The translations under genes and the position numbers were made by a program. Below, one piece after another: positions 54,184 through 64,000 of a stretch of DNA of 64,000 nt (its first letter is position 1; each line of letters opens with the position of its first letter). Location of the stretch: NCBI GenBank assembly GCA_963920635.1, contig OY987305.1, positions 24,700,876 through 24,764,875 of the forward strand, written 5' to 3'. Origin of the DNA: Pseudeuparius sepicola. Lineage: Eukaryota > Arthropoda > Insecta > Coleoptera > Anthribidae. The notes under the pieces are model-generated. The model saw nothing but the letters and a program-made list of their open reading frames with translations, did not search any database and was not told the DNA's origin.

Positions 54184-54734
54184 TTATCGAACTAAATTGA
54201 TGTACCTACGCTTTGTCGAAAATTAAGGGTAATAGAGGGCTTTCAGCGTGTTATTTAAATATTTAGCCAGTAACGCTACATGTTACAAATTAAACGTAGC
54301 AGACCCTATTGATGTAGGATGTAGCGCAAAAGTCAGGATTTTTCTGTAGGTAGGTCCTGATTAAGATTTCTTAATCTTAATAATAGAATTTTCAGTAACA
54401 ATACCTCAAGAGAATTTTTGTCGGCAAAATTATTAATATTAATTTTGTTCGACCGACACCAGAAGGATATGAAATGGGACAGAAAACGACGGCTCCGGGA
54501 ATCTTTCTGGTAAATAAATAAAAATGTAATTACGTTAATTTTTAGGATTAGGAAGGCTATTGCCGATATAAGATCATGCAATAATTATAGCATACCGATT
54601 TATATTTTCAATTTATTTAAATTTTTATGTAGGTGTTGTTTGAAGCGGTCAGATAATATATAACTGAAACAAACGTTTAATTTGTTTTAATTAAGGTACA
54701 ATCCTTTAAGTGTCTGCTTAATTTCCTGCACGAA
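54184..54734. other. No recognisable gene
   Basis: AT-rich stretch between the LINE fragment and the HECT region. Confidence 0.45.
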
Positions 54735-56368
54735 GTGTCTCGATTAACAAAAATGCAAAAAATCGGATATTTTGCAGAAAGCATTGGACTTTTTTCCCCG
54801 GATGGAACCTCAACTAATACTTATGGTTCACTTAGAAAATATAATTATGATTTATTGGATTTTAAGCAGCATAAGTTTGATGACAAATTCTCTGTCGAAG
54901 AAATGTATAAAATGTGATATGATTGGCAATACTGAGATCTAATTTGTCAACTTCTCGCATTGAAAGCGACTCTTCGTCTGATTCAGAATTTACAGTAAAC
55001 AGAAGTCGAAGATCAGCAAAAGGGAAATCTATGAATGATAAACCGAAAGCTAAGAAAAAAAGTCAAAGAAAGACGTGGAGGATTTAATAGAAAGGCAGGA
55101 TAATGCAGGCGATAACAATATCTAAGAAAATGAAAATAATTCTTGGAATACCGAGACTACCGAGAATACGAAAAGTACTAAAAGAGACCACAAAAAAAGA
55201 CAGAAAACCTGAGTTTCTTAAGGAATGATGGTGATCTTGATGGTATTTAGTACGATAATGACTTTGTCCATTAGTCAAATTATACTTTTGAGGAATACTT
55301 AATTTTTGATGATGTTGTAAACGTTGAGTCTGTCAGCAATATAACTACTGACACTACTGACGTCGCACCGCTTTCTAAAGAGTCATGTTTGGCTCCTACT
55401 AATAAAATTCTGACTCTTCACAGAGGTCCCGTCTTTGAAGAAATTACTGAACTGTTCATTCCCATTGAAAACGTAGATATAGGAATAGAAGTACAGATGA
55501 TAGGCACCAATCGAAAGAAGGAAGGAGCATTCGATGGCGGAGGTGTATTTAAAGATGCACTAACCGAGTACTGGCCGGAATTTTATATCACAGTTGGTTT
55601 GGGCTCGTCAAGTAAAATTCCGGAAGTTAATTATTTGTTTAATGAGCAGAAATGGAAAACTATCGCAAAAGTTCTATTAATAGGGTGCAACCAAACAAGT
55701 TACTTCCCTATTAAATTATCGAAACCATTTATAGAACATGCAGCATTTGGACAGACTTTTACAGACCTTACAGAGGCCTACAGGAAATTCCTATCTCTGT
55801 GGGATTCAGATATTATTAATAAGGCTCTTTCTGATTTTGATTCTATTGACAATTCAAAAATGTTAGATGTTCTTGCAAATCTGGAATGTAAGCAAATTGT
55901 GAATAAAGATAATATATTATGTGAAGTTGCTAAACAATTGGCTCGCACGGAAATTATACAGAAATCTTTATATATTTTGCAAATATGGGCTTCCGTGTTA
56001 CATGGTCAATTGACTGCCAACATTTCAAAACGATCTATGAAAAAAGTAAAATTTCTCTTAAATCTGTTTTGAATTTAATACGATTTGGTGATTTGGATGC
56101 AAGGAAGGACAAAATATTGACTTTTTTAAAGCGGTTTCTGAGAGAAGCCGATACGACCCCTCTCAAAAAAATTTTGAGATTTTGCACAGGCGCCGATAAT
56201 ATCACGTGCCATGCAGTTACCGTCGAATTTGGAAATTAAGCAAATCCCACGTCACATACGTGTAATAATATTTTGATACTTCCAATAAGTTACGATTCAT
56301 ATAGAATATTTTCATCGGAATTTCGAAATATCTTAACATGTAATATGTGGGCTATGGACATAATATAA
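54735..56368 (+). pseudogene. HECT-type E3 ubiquitin ligase, G2E3-like, broken
   Basis: A short frame 54735-54917 and an acidic/basic low-complexity stretch with stops are followed by the HECT N-lobe at 55389-56072 (IGTNRKKEGAFDGGGVFKDA). A frameshift near 56040 leads to LRFCTGADNITCHAVTVEF, ending at a TAA (56237-56239). Reading through that stop, the same frame continues with SHTCNNILILPISYDSYRIF to a stop at 56366-56368, the HECT C-lobe with the ubiquitin-accepting Cys at 56261-56263. So the catalytic loop is present but cut off by nonsense. HECT ligases take ubiquitin on this Cys and pass it to substrates. This family is also spread in multicopy, element-like form in many animals. Confidence 0.8.
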
Positions 56369-56524
56369 TGCAAGACAGGCGATGTTAAAATTAGAATATT
56401 ATTACGCATTGTTTGTAGGTATATTCGTATGTTTCAAGTTTTAAAATATATTTTATTTTACAGGCTGAAAAAATATATAAATAAAGTTTGGTTTTGCGTA
56501 AATTCTAGGCATGTTTTATTTGTT

Positions 56525-57037
56525 CTACAAGGTAGAGATAACACCTCCCCCGGATTTTTCCCTCTTTGCAGCCCCATTCATAATCCATCCTATGTTTATA
56601 ATCCGAGTGTGTTTTTCATGTGGCGCTTGCTTCTTTTTATCGCCATTGTTCCTTGATGACGATTGTAAAGTCGCCAGTCTTCTGCTTCCACTATATTCTT
56701 GGTATAGCTGGCTGTTTTTTATTCGTTCGACTAAACTTGTCCGTTCTGTAGTCGTTGGTGACTTCGAATTTTGGTTACAAAAGCGAGTAATGGCTAAACG
56801 GTCTCCGATTTTGGGCACATACTTTTTTAGGTTGCGCTCTCCCATTTCTAATATTGCGTCAATGTAAATCTGAAACAAAATTTGCAAATTAATTTTTGCC
56901 AACAATAGATTTTCCGTCGCTTGCCTATTATCGATATAATAACCCTGTAATTTCCGTTCTCCCTGTGTACCCGCACGATGTAAAAAGTCTGTTTTTTGCC
57001 CATCCTTATCGCTGGCCAGCGCGGTCTCATTCACCAT
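56525..57037 (-). pseudogene. N-terminal SAM-like module of a HECT-associated protein, opposite strand
   Basis: The exon proper probably starts at 56869 after the acceptor TTTTGTTTCAG. It reads IYIDAILEMGERNLKKYVPK, IGDRLAITRFC, then INIGWIMN and KSGGG at the end. The Y(I/V)PKIGDR segment followed by a GW...GGG block is, from memory, the layout upstream of HECT in G2E3-like genes. The frame is open beyond the acceptor to 57037. The usual GGGTR ending is replaced by ISTL and a stop, where the break probably lies. It points toward the HECT segment, tail to tail. Confidence 0.5.
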
Positions 57038-57048
57038 TGCGTTAATTC

Positions 57049-57219
57049 GTGCGTACCCGAAAATCGAAATATAATAAATACGACAAAAATCCTACAAAAT
57101 GCCCAAAAGGACGAAACAACAAGACGAAAACAAGGCCTGCAAAACTGAGGCAACAATTAGACAACCTGAGATCAAAAATTTCCGAAATAAATAGTGAAAC
57201 ATCGAAGAGTCAATCGTCA
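57049..57219 (+). CDS. Possible first exon: basic and coiled-coil-like
   Basis: The open frame contains KTKTRPAKLRQQLDNLRSKI and ends at a consensus donor (GTAAGT at 57220). No good ATG in this frame (it starts TTG). It lies divergently, 12 bp from the minus-strand frame ending at 57037. No family recognised. Confidence 0.22.
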
Positions 57220-57364
57220 AGTAAGTACAATAATTTATTGCAGTGTCGCCAAAAGGAACGGTTTTTGTTGTATACATAATAAACTTGGCAGGCTTTACAC
57301 AAGCGCTACAAAGTGTCATTTATGAAGTGTAACTCGAGCCACAAGGCTCTATTATTGTTTATTC

Positions 57365-57890
57365 CATAGTGTTCCCAAAATAGGGTTCCTAAGTCCCGGG
57401 ACCGAAAATGTATTCGGAACTTTGGTCCCAAATTTTAAGTCCCGGTAGTAGTCCCTAGTGTCCCGAAAAATGGTCCCGAAATCAAGATGATGTTTTTTTA
57501 CAACAAATTTTGTTGGGGAATGTAAAGAAAAGTAAGAGAAATATTTTTATTTAAATGTTGGGTAGTACCTAGGTACCTAAAAAATAACAAACACAAAATA
57601 AACTAAAACTGAGATGACTTAAAAAAACACAACACACAACTAAAGTAGCTCCAACTCCAACTAATTTAAATGTATGATAGTATGTAAGTTTTCTTAATTC
57701 AGTTTAAAACCTAAAAATTGTAATAATTCCATACCTCACCACACGGTTGGCCGTTCGGTGGTGGCGTGTTCATGACGTAATCACATAAAAATCGGGACTT
57801 TTAAGGTTTCGGGACTATGAGGAAAATCGCGGGACCACACTTTTTGGGTAAAATCCCGGGACAATCCCGGTACTAAATACCGGGACTGGA
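57365..57890. repeat. GTCCCG-rich element, possibly hAT-type MITE
   Basis: GTCCCG and CGGGAC words crowd both ends (57375-57480 and 57790-57890) in inverted sense. The left end CATAGTGTTCCCAAAAT resembles hAT terminal repeats. Exact ends unclear. Confidence 0.45.
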
Positions 57891-58117
57891 ATTTTTTTTT
57901 TTATTGCATAACCAGTTATGTTATTCGCTGTGACAGAGAACTGAAATTGTGTCCTATTACTTTCGTAAAAAAGATATAATAAGATATTTATTAAAGCAGA
58001 ACTGTTAACGAAGAAGCTAAATATATAATCTATTGAAGAAGTGAAGATAGAGTGATAATAATATATATTTGTGGGAAATTTTTAAATTTTCAGAATTTAT
58101 ATTCTGACTTTGTCAAA

Positions 58118-58119
58118 TT

Positions 58120-58203
<84 letters not shown>
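58118..58203. repeat. (TA)n microsatellite
   Basis: Pure TA repeat of about 86 bp directly left of the LINE at 58213. Other TA tracts lie at 13859-13904, 14145-14232 and 42381-42416. Confidence 0.95.
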
Positions 58204-58205
<2 letters not shown>

Positions 58206-58212
58206 AAATATT

Positions 58213-58911
58213 ATGACAAAGGTGCGAAAGAAAAATAATGAAGAAGGTAAACACACTGATTGTAAGGCATGTGAAAAACTTTAAAATCTTTATGAAGAAT
58301 TATTAAAAGAAAAAGACAAAATAATTGAAGAACTTGAAGAGAAACTGGTGTATATTAGAGAAGAAAACAAGCAGTTGAAGGAGACGCAAGAAGATTTGAA
58401 GAATATTAAAAACAGGCTGGATGAATTGGGCAATAGAACAATAATTAACAATAAAGAAAATTTTAGTACAAAACAAACGTTTGCATCTGTACTTTCAGCA
58501 AATAAGAAGGAAAACCAGGTTATGTTCATAAAACCAACAAATGCAAACCAAGATTGTTCTGAAACTAAAAGTGACCTACGGAGTTACACAAGACCAACTC
58601 ATCAAGGTGCAGTAGTTAAAGTTACTTCTCTGGATAAAGGAACTTTGAAAATTGAGTGTAAAAGTAAACAAGAAGTTGAAGAAATCAAGAAAAAACCTGA
58701 AGAATTATTAGGTGAGAAGTACAAAATTGATATACCAACTATGGCAATAAAAAAGCCAACAATTAAAATAGTAGGAATTGAAGAACAAATGGAAGAGAAG
58801 GATATAATAAAATGTATTATTGACCAAAACAGTTTGCAGGTAAATGTACGAAAAATCAAGTTTGAATCAATAATGAACATAGTGCAAATGAGTGTAAAAA
58901 ACAACAGTTAA
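58213..58911 (+). pseudogene. LINE ORF1, coiled coil plus RNA-binding part
   Basis: MTKVRKKNNEEGKHTDC starts at 58213; one stop at about 58283 follows, then a coiled-coil stretch (EELEEKLVYIREENKQLKE) and, further on, KKPTIKIVGIEEQMEEKDI, an RRM-like block of jockey/CR1-type ORF1 proteins. The frame ends at 58909-58911. Beyond it, remnants of a Cys/His knuckle (LTCLNCLE) appear, so the true C-terminus is lost by mutation. ORF1 coats the LINE RNA. Confidence 0.72.
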
Positions 58912-59089
58912 CTTGTTTAAATTGTTTGGAAATGAATAACAAATTTTCTTTCAATTTCAATTTAAATCATTCCCCTTTTGATGTGGTTAAATGTAATATT
59001 TTGGCAAAAAAATGGAAATAGAAAAAAGAAAAGTAGATTATACTTACAGATAGCAGTTAGGTGATTTATCTTTTTGTAAAAAAATGATG

Positions 59090-59810
59090 GAACAACAAAA
59101 TTCAATTTTAATAAATATTGAAGGTCTTACATCACATCTTGATCAAGTAAAACTATTTATAGAAGATTTTAATCCTGAAATTTTGTGTTTAACAGACTCA
59201 TATTTATGATGAAATTGAAAATTTTGAAATTTCTGTTTCAGAAAACTATAATATTGTCAGGTTGAATTCATCAAGTCGTCATACTGGGGGAGTTCTATTT
59301 TACATTAAAAAGGGTATTATTTTTAAGCAGGTTTTATCTCATTGTGTTGAAAAAAATTTTTGGATTTTAATGTTGAGGATTAAAATTTAAAATAATTTCT
59401 TGTTAGTTGGTGGTTTATATCATTCACCCAATGAAAGTCATGTCCCATTTTTAAATTTTTTTGAAAATTTGTTTGATTCTAATAAAGAAATATTAGAAAA
59501 TAATATATTAATTATGGGAGATTTTAATATAAGATGGGAGAAAAAAGATGAATGTTATTATGCAAAAAGGTTGAGTAAAATTATCAATGACAATGGGCTT
59601 GTTCAAATTGTTAAAACTTATACAAGAGTACAGAATAAGAGTAGAAGTATAATTGATTTAATTATCACTAACAATAAAAAATATAAATGTGAAATATTAA
59701 AATCAAACAGAATATCTGATCATTTTATTATAAAAATTTGTTTATGTGAAAATAAATTTACTAGTTATAAAAGTATTAGAGGAAAAAAAACTAGCTATAT
59801 AGGTCTGTGA
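59090..59810 (+). pseudogene. LINE ORF2 start: AP-like endonuclease, truncated
   Basis: Pieces read NIEGLTSHLDQVKLF, then HTGGVLFYIKKG, LYHSPNESHVPF, ILIMGDFNI, RSIIDLIITNN and RISDHFIIKI, the ordered motifs of LINE apurinic-type endonucleases (catalytic Asp and His in GDFN and SDH). Frames shift near 59205 and 59390. The ORF ends at 59808-59810 where DIRS sequence takes over, so the reverse transcriptase is gone. The enzyme would nick the target DNA. Confidence 0.85.
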
Positions 59811-59811
59811 T

Positions 59812-60500
59812 AAAGGTTTAGATGCCGACACTAGAAAAACTATAAAGGAAAATAATCCTATACCAAAAAATTGTACGGCGCTAAATCCCACACAACTTAA
59901 TCAAGAGGTTGCAGATTGCGTACCCGAGGCGTCAAAAAAGCATGACAAATTCATTACCAGGTGCCAATCACAATTGGGCCACGGTTTAGCGGCCATTGGG
60001 AAAGTAATAAGTAAGCTAATATCAGATAACAAATCGGTGGAATGTGCTGAGATCGCAGAAACCGCCCAAATAATTGCAGCTACTCATCAGGTATTATCGC
60101 ATCATAGCCGGTACAAAATACTACCATTCCTTAAACCTGAATCTAGGAAAGTAACGGAAACAAGCCCTATAGACGCATATTTATTTGGCGAAAAATGAAT
60201 GATGCGCTTAAGGCGAGGCAAGAAATAAAAAAAAACAAGCGGCACTATCAAGAAACGCCAATTCCAATTTGTAGCAACAGATGTTTCCAGGCCTTCAACA
60301 TCAAAAACTCAACCTGCTCAACCTTTCCAGCGTCCCCTCTCGCGCTTCAGGCAGAAAAGAAGGAGGGGGGAGAAGGGCCAGAATATGAGATCACAGCATA
60401 GGAACTACAGCCACGGACAGTTGCAGAGCAGACAAACCAGGACCGACTTCAGAACACGTCATAGGAGAAGAACTAGACCCTAGGGTAGGAATACACGCAG
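59812..60500 (+). pseudogene. DIRS-like element gag
   Basis: Frame from about 59812: KGLDADTRKTIKENN, then QSQLGHGLAAIGKVISKLIS, then AYLFGEK with a stop at 60198, then DALKARQEIKKNK in another frame. The pattern matches the gag-like ORF of DIRS elements. The 5' end is missing at the join with the LINE. Confidence 0.68.
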
Positions 60501-61740
60501 GGCGGTTGCGATATTTTATTTCCAATTGGAAAATTATTACCGGAAATAGGAAGGTACTAGACTGGATAAAAGGTATAAAAATTCCTTTTCTTAAAAGCCC
60601 TCGTCAAACCAAGGGAATAAGGTCTATAGTAAAATCGAGCAACTCTTACGCCTGGAGTAAACAAGAGCACGTGGGTTGAAATATCTGCCATAGCCGCACG
60701 GAGGTACGACCTTTATTTAATTTTAGTCTTACAATTGTGTACATCAAAATATTTCAGACAAGAATTATTGGCTTAATTAAAATGGTTCAAAACATCGATA
60801 AAATTATTTGTGGCAGTGTCTAAATAGCTGAAAACAACAAGATAAAACCGAATATCTACACTTCTGCGATCGAGCACGTCCCTGTTGCCGAGTCGGGTGA
60901 AATTTTATAGCCTACCGACCAATCGCGGATCGTCATTGAACACGTGGTTTTATTTACACTAGGCGTACGGATTGCTCGATTTTAGTATAGTATTCTTAAT
61001 TCAGAAAAATCTTTTACGAAATCGAAATATACAAATTGCAAAATATGGGGGCAATATCAATGTGTTTAAAAAGCGAGACCAAGTTTCTATCACCCTATTT
61101 TTTGGCAACTAAACCCAACGGAAATAAAAAGTTTATTCTGAACTTGAAACGACAAAATAATCATATTATAACGCCTCCTCACTTTAAGCTTGAGGACTCT
61201 AGGACGGTAAACAAACTATTGTTTAAAAATAGTTACCTACCTTACTAATTTAGACTTGAAAGGTGCATTTTTTTTTATTTTATTAAATATTGCTCCGTAT
61301 ATCTTTACTAAGGCCTTAAAACCAATAGTATCATTTTTAAGGAAAAAAGACATTTTCCTAGTCATCTATCTATATGACATTCTTATAATTTCTAAAAGTA
61401 CCGAGGGAGCAAAAAATACCACAAATTATATAATGACAGTATTGGGAAAATTATAGGATTTATAACTAACACAAAAAAATCGAAGTTGAACCAACAACAG
61501 AAATAGTATTTCTAGGTTTTCTATTTAATACAGACACAATGCAAATGTCCTTGCCGAACCACAAAATTTTAAGTTTGAAAAAATTAATACATAAAACTTC
61601 CAAGAAAAACCAATTAAAAAGAAGAGACTTTTCGAGAATAATCGGTTCATTAGTGGCAGCTCGGCCAGCAATTAAATATGGAAAAGCGCACTTAAAAGTT
61701 CTAAGAACGCGAAAAATATATTAACTTGAAGAATAATGCG
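60500..61740 (+). pseudogene. DIRS-like reverse transcriptase, broken by a MITE and mutations
   Basis: RLRYFISNWKIITGNRK and the GIKIPFLKSPRQT block (60510-60620) mark the DIRS RT start. A MITE (60624-60990) interrupts. Then MGAISMCLKSETKFLSPYFL and KPNGNKKFILNLKRQNNHII (61048-61250), and IFTKALKPIVSFLRK follow. The catalytic YLDD box reads YLYD (in LVIYLYDILIISKS, near 61365-61385), losing the first Asp. Stops and frameshifts occur near 61245 and 61455. Confidence 0.82.
60624..60990. mobile_element. MITE, 367 bp, inserted in the DIRS element
   Basis: Terminal inverted repeats of 19 bp: CTATAGTAAAATCGAGCAA and the complement of TTGCTCGATTTTAGTATAG, one mismatch. A second copy lies at 7390-7689. 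TA at the tips suggests a TA target. It separates the start of the DIRS RT from the rest. Confidence 0.88.
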
Positions 61741-61792
61741 GGCAACTATAATAAAAGTATGAGTATTTAAAAAAAATACAAATCAGAGCTAG

Positions 61793-62038
61793 TTGGTGGC
61801 AGAAGCATTTGTATGCGTCACAAAATATAAAAGAACAAAAATATCAATTGGAAAAAATACAGATGCATGCTTGACAGGTTGGGGCGCTTTTTGTGGAAAT
61901 AAAAGTACTCGAGGTTTCTGGGACTGCGCAGACAGCACCAGGCACATAAACTACCTCGAAATTAAAGCAGCCCTTTATGGCCTATATTCATTTGCAAAAA
62001 ACATAAGTCATAACAAAGTCGCTATGGGAATGGTGTGA
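61793..62038 (+). pseudogene. DIRS-like RNase H region
   Basis: KNTDACLTGWGAFCGN and HINYLEIKAALYGL supply the Asp and Glu of an RNase H fold, as in the region after RT in DIRS elements. It follows the RT in order. Confidence 0.72.
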
Positions 62039-62499
62039 GGTTAGGAACATCACAGTTTTTGCAACTTACATTCGAGGCCGACATGGAATCCAGATCAGTA
62101 AGAATAGGTTCAGAATACGAGTGGTGCAAGGAAGCTTTCGAGCTTTCAAGCTAACGCCAAATGACAAAACTATGTTTCTTGTAAACAAGATCCAGGTTCT
62201 ATATATCGGTAGACGCTTTTAAACTAGATTGGGAAAATATTTTTTTCTACTCCTTTCCCCCCTTCTCGATGATAACAAGACCTCTTGAAAAAATTAAGCA
62301 AGACAGGGGAAATGGAATAGTTGTAGTCCCTCAGTGGCCAAACCAACCATGGTATCCATTGTTTATGGAATTATTAACATCAGAACCATTGCATTTTTAT
62401 CCAAATAAAACACTGTTACTAACTCCCTTTAGGACGGCGCATCCGTTACATCACTCTCCCTGGAAAGCAGCAATTTTGTCAGGACAATCCTAGAAACCA

Positions 62500-63395
62500 G
62501 GCAAGATGTTCCGAACTCAGCAATTTCCCTAATGATAGCATCAATTAGGCAACAGACCCCAAAACAGTACTCGGAGTGCTACAAGAAATACTGGGAATTC
62601 TGTATGACTAAGCAGCTAGATCCTTATAAATTGAATATAAATAATTACATCAAATTTATCTTGCAATCTCTTAATATCAGCGGTCATACAGTGCATTGAA
62701 TTCCTATCGATCAGCATTTAATTTTATCTTCAAAATTAACCCAGAGGAAACGGTAATCATAAATAGATGTTTGAAAGGGGTATACAATATAAATCCTGCG
62801 AACCCAAAATATTCACTTACATGGTATCCAGAACCGGTGTTACAATATTTAATTACATTATATCCCCTTCCAAACCTCTCTATTGAAGTTTTATCTAAAA
62901 AACTAGTCACATTAATTGCTCTTACAACGGGCCATAGGGTGCAAACTATATCGATGCTGTCAGTAGATAACCTCATACGTAGTCAAGAAAAAATCGAAGT
63001 AAAGATCCCTGACCGAATTAAGACCTCGGGACCTAATAGGTCACAACCGATCTTAGTTTTTCCTTACTGTCAGAAGAAAACCGAATTATGTGTAGCTTCG
63101 ACAATAGACTTAAATTACCTACAGCTAAGCACAGATCCGATAACAATAAACTTTTATTAACCTACAAAAAACCAATTCACGCCGCGTGTAGATGGATTCG
63201 AGCGGCACTTATAAAGGAAAGCGGGATTAAGGACGGAAATAAAACGTCATCACCTCGCGACGACCTTCATTTGACCGTGTTCCTAACTAGGATAAATGTT
63301 GCTAAAACAGAAATTGGGTACTGGAGTGCAAAAATTGCGCAAGTGTCTGTAAGATGGCGCTGGAGTTGGAGAGCGGCCATTGGTACAGAGCGAGA
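62500..63395 (+). pseudogene. DIRS-like tyrosine recombinase, degraded
   Basis: SIRQQTPKQYSECYKKYWEF begins the core-binding part (about 62545-62605). LVTLIALTTGHRVQTISM carries the first catalytic Arg (HR, about 62935). After a frameshift near 63090, YKKPIHAACRWIRAALIKES leads into the region of the HxxR motif, which is no longer recognisable, and the nucleophilic Tyr was not found. The enzyme would integrate a circular DNA copy. Confidence 0.78.
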
Positions 63396-63399
63396 ATAA

Positions 63400-63715
63400 A
63401 AAGTAATGTTTCGCCTTGCTAAAATAAGTTTCCGTTCCTTATAAGTTGTTTTGTTGCCCGGCAAGGTCGTTGGTCGGAACCAGAGGTCTAGGAGGAGGCA
63501 GGCGGACCGACCCCCTTTTTTATACAAATAACAGCACATCGCTCCCATCACAAGCGTGTAGAGTCTGGCTAGGGACTTTTCAACCGGCCAATCACAGGCG
63601 GCCGTCCAAGGCCGTCGTCGAAAGAAATTTGGAGGTAAGTCGAAAGCAGCGGTTCGCGGTTGTTGACGTTTGTACATGTGTTATTGTATTGTTATAAATA
63701 ATAATGTTTGTTTAG
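63400..63715. other. GC-richer stretch with a possible intron
   Basis: Between the DIRS element and the zinc-finger exon. A consensus donor GTAAGT at 63635 and an acceptor TTTGTTTAG ending at 63715 would define an 81-bp intron. The upstream reading frame gives no clear start. Confidence 0.4.
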
Positions 63716-64000
63716 TTGTACCGCCTGTGACAACAAATATCATAATTACAGTTCTTTGAAACGTCACGTAAGAAAAAAACACTCTCCTCAACATTCTCAA
63801 AAGTTCGTCACACAAAAAAACTTCAAGTGTTGTGAATGTAATAAACAATTCAACAATAAACAGTGTATTTCAAGGCATGAAAGGAAACAACATAATATTG
63901 CATATGTTAGGACTAATCAGACTTATTACAAGTGTACATACTGCAAGTATCGATATCACAGAAAAAATGCGATGCTGACCATTTAACAATAAGTCATAAT
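63716..64000 (+). pseudogene. C2H2 zinc-finger exon, third finger frameshifted
   Basis: The exon starts after the acceptor at 63715. Finger 1 is CTACDNKYHNYSSLKRHVRK followed by KH, finger 2 CCECNKQFNNKQCISRHERK followed by QH, finger 3 starts CTYCKYRYHRKNAML. Fingers 1 and 2 have complete C2H2 spacing (C-x2-C-x12-H-x4-H). In finger 3 the frame hits TAA at 63984-63986, but the next frame continues DHLTISHN, which would give exactly C-x12-H-x4-H; a single base is missing. The layout recalls isoform-specific zinc-finger exons of BTB genes such as lola. It may be a host exon, a duplicated exon remnant, or carry an assembly error. Confidence 0.62.

Overview
The window is repeat-rich nuclear DNA from an arthropod, most likely an insect. 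Pointers are Ty3/gypsy elements of errantivirus type with a decayed env, P-element, piggyBac, hAT, DIRS and jockey/CR1-like LINE remains, spliceosomal introns and AT-rich intergenic DNA. The species cannot be told from the sequence. Apart from a possible C2H2 zinc-finger exon at the right edge and a broken HECT gene, no host gene is recognised. Nearly everything is mobile DNA, much of it nested.

Layout. 1-2090: 5' part of a minus-strand gypsy-type element (LTR, primer site, frameshifted gag, protease). 3710-4395: a second LTR with TATA box and poly(A) signal. 8245-9313: a compound array of about 323-bp monomers carrying a hammerhead-ribozyme motif, flanked by a 13-bp direct repeat (retrozyme-like). 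10315-13110: LTR plus gag wreck of a third gypsy-type element. 13626-14232: segmental duplication joined by (TA)n. 14932-21758: P-element transposase pseudogene split by a 5.65-kb Sola-like transposon (15212-20863, 4-bp target duplication AAAT) with a three-exon transposase gene, whose second intron holds another 1.7-kb inverted-repeat element.

25480-41083: a 15.6-kb, almost wholly palindromic element flanked by the 6-bp duplication CATATT. Each arm carries a hairpin near its tip, a 95-aa ORF, and a higher-order array of piggyBac-end-like repeats. A piggyBac transposon (31434-33762) occupies the exact centre of symmetry. A truncated third copy of an arm tip lies at 47396-47936.

41637-47395: a decayed errantivirus-like element on the minus strand (LTR, tRNA-Ser-type primer site, gag, protease, integrase, env). 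Its protease frame runs into a macrodomain of the TARG1/OARD1 type, and its env is split by a second ribozyme-repeat insertion (12-bp duplication). 48107-50252: inverted-repeat elements. 53222-54183: LINE 3' fragment. 54735-57037: broken HECT-type ubiquitin ligase gene and an opposite-strand N-terminal module. 58213-59810: LINE ORF1 and endonuclease. 59812-63395: DIRS-like tyrosine-recombinase retroelement interrupted by a 367-bp MITE. 63716-64000: C2H2 zinc-finger exon.

The observations that most deserve checking are the hammerhead retrozymes, the macrodomain in a gypsy/errantivirus polyprotein, and the palindromic element centred on piggyBac. All are read by eye; alignments, structure prediction and searches named in the findings would settle them.
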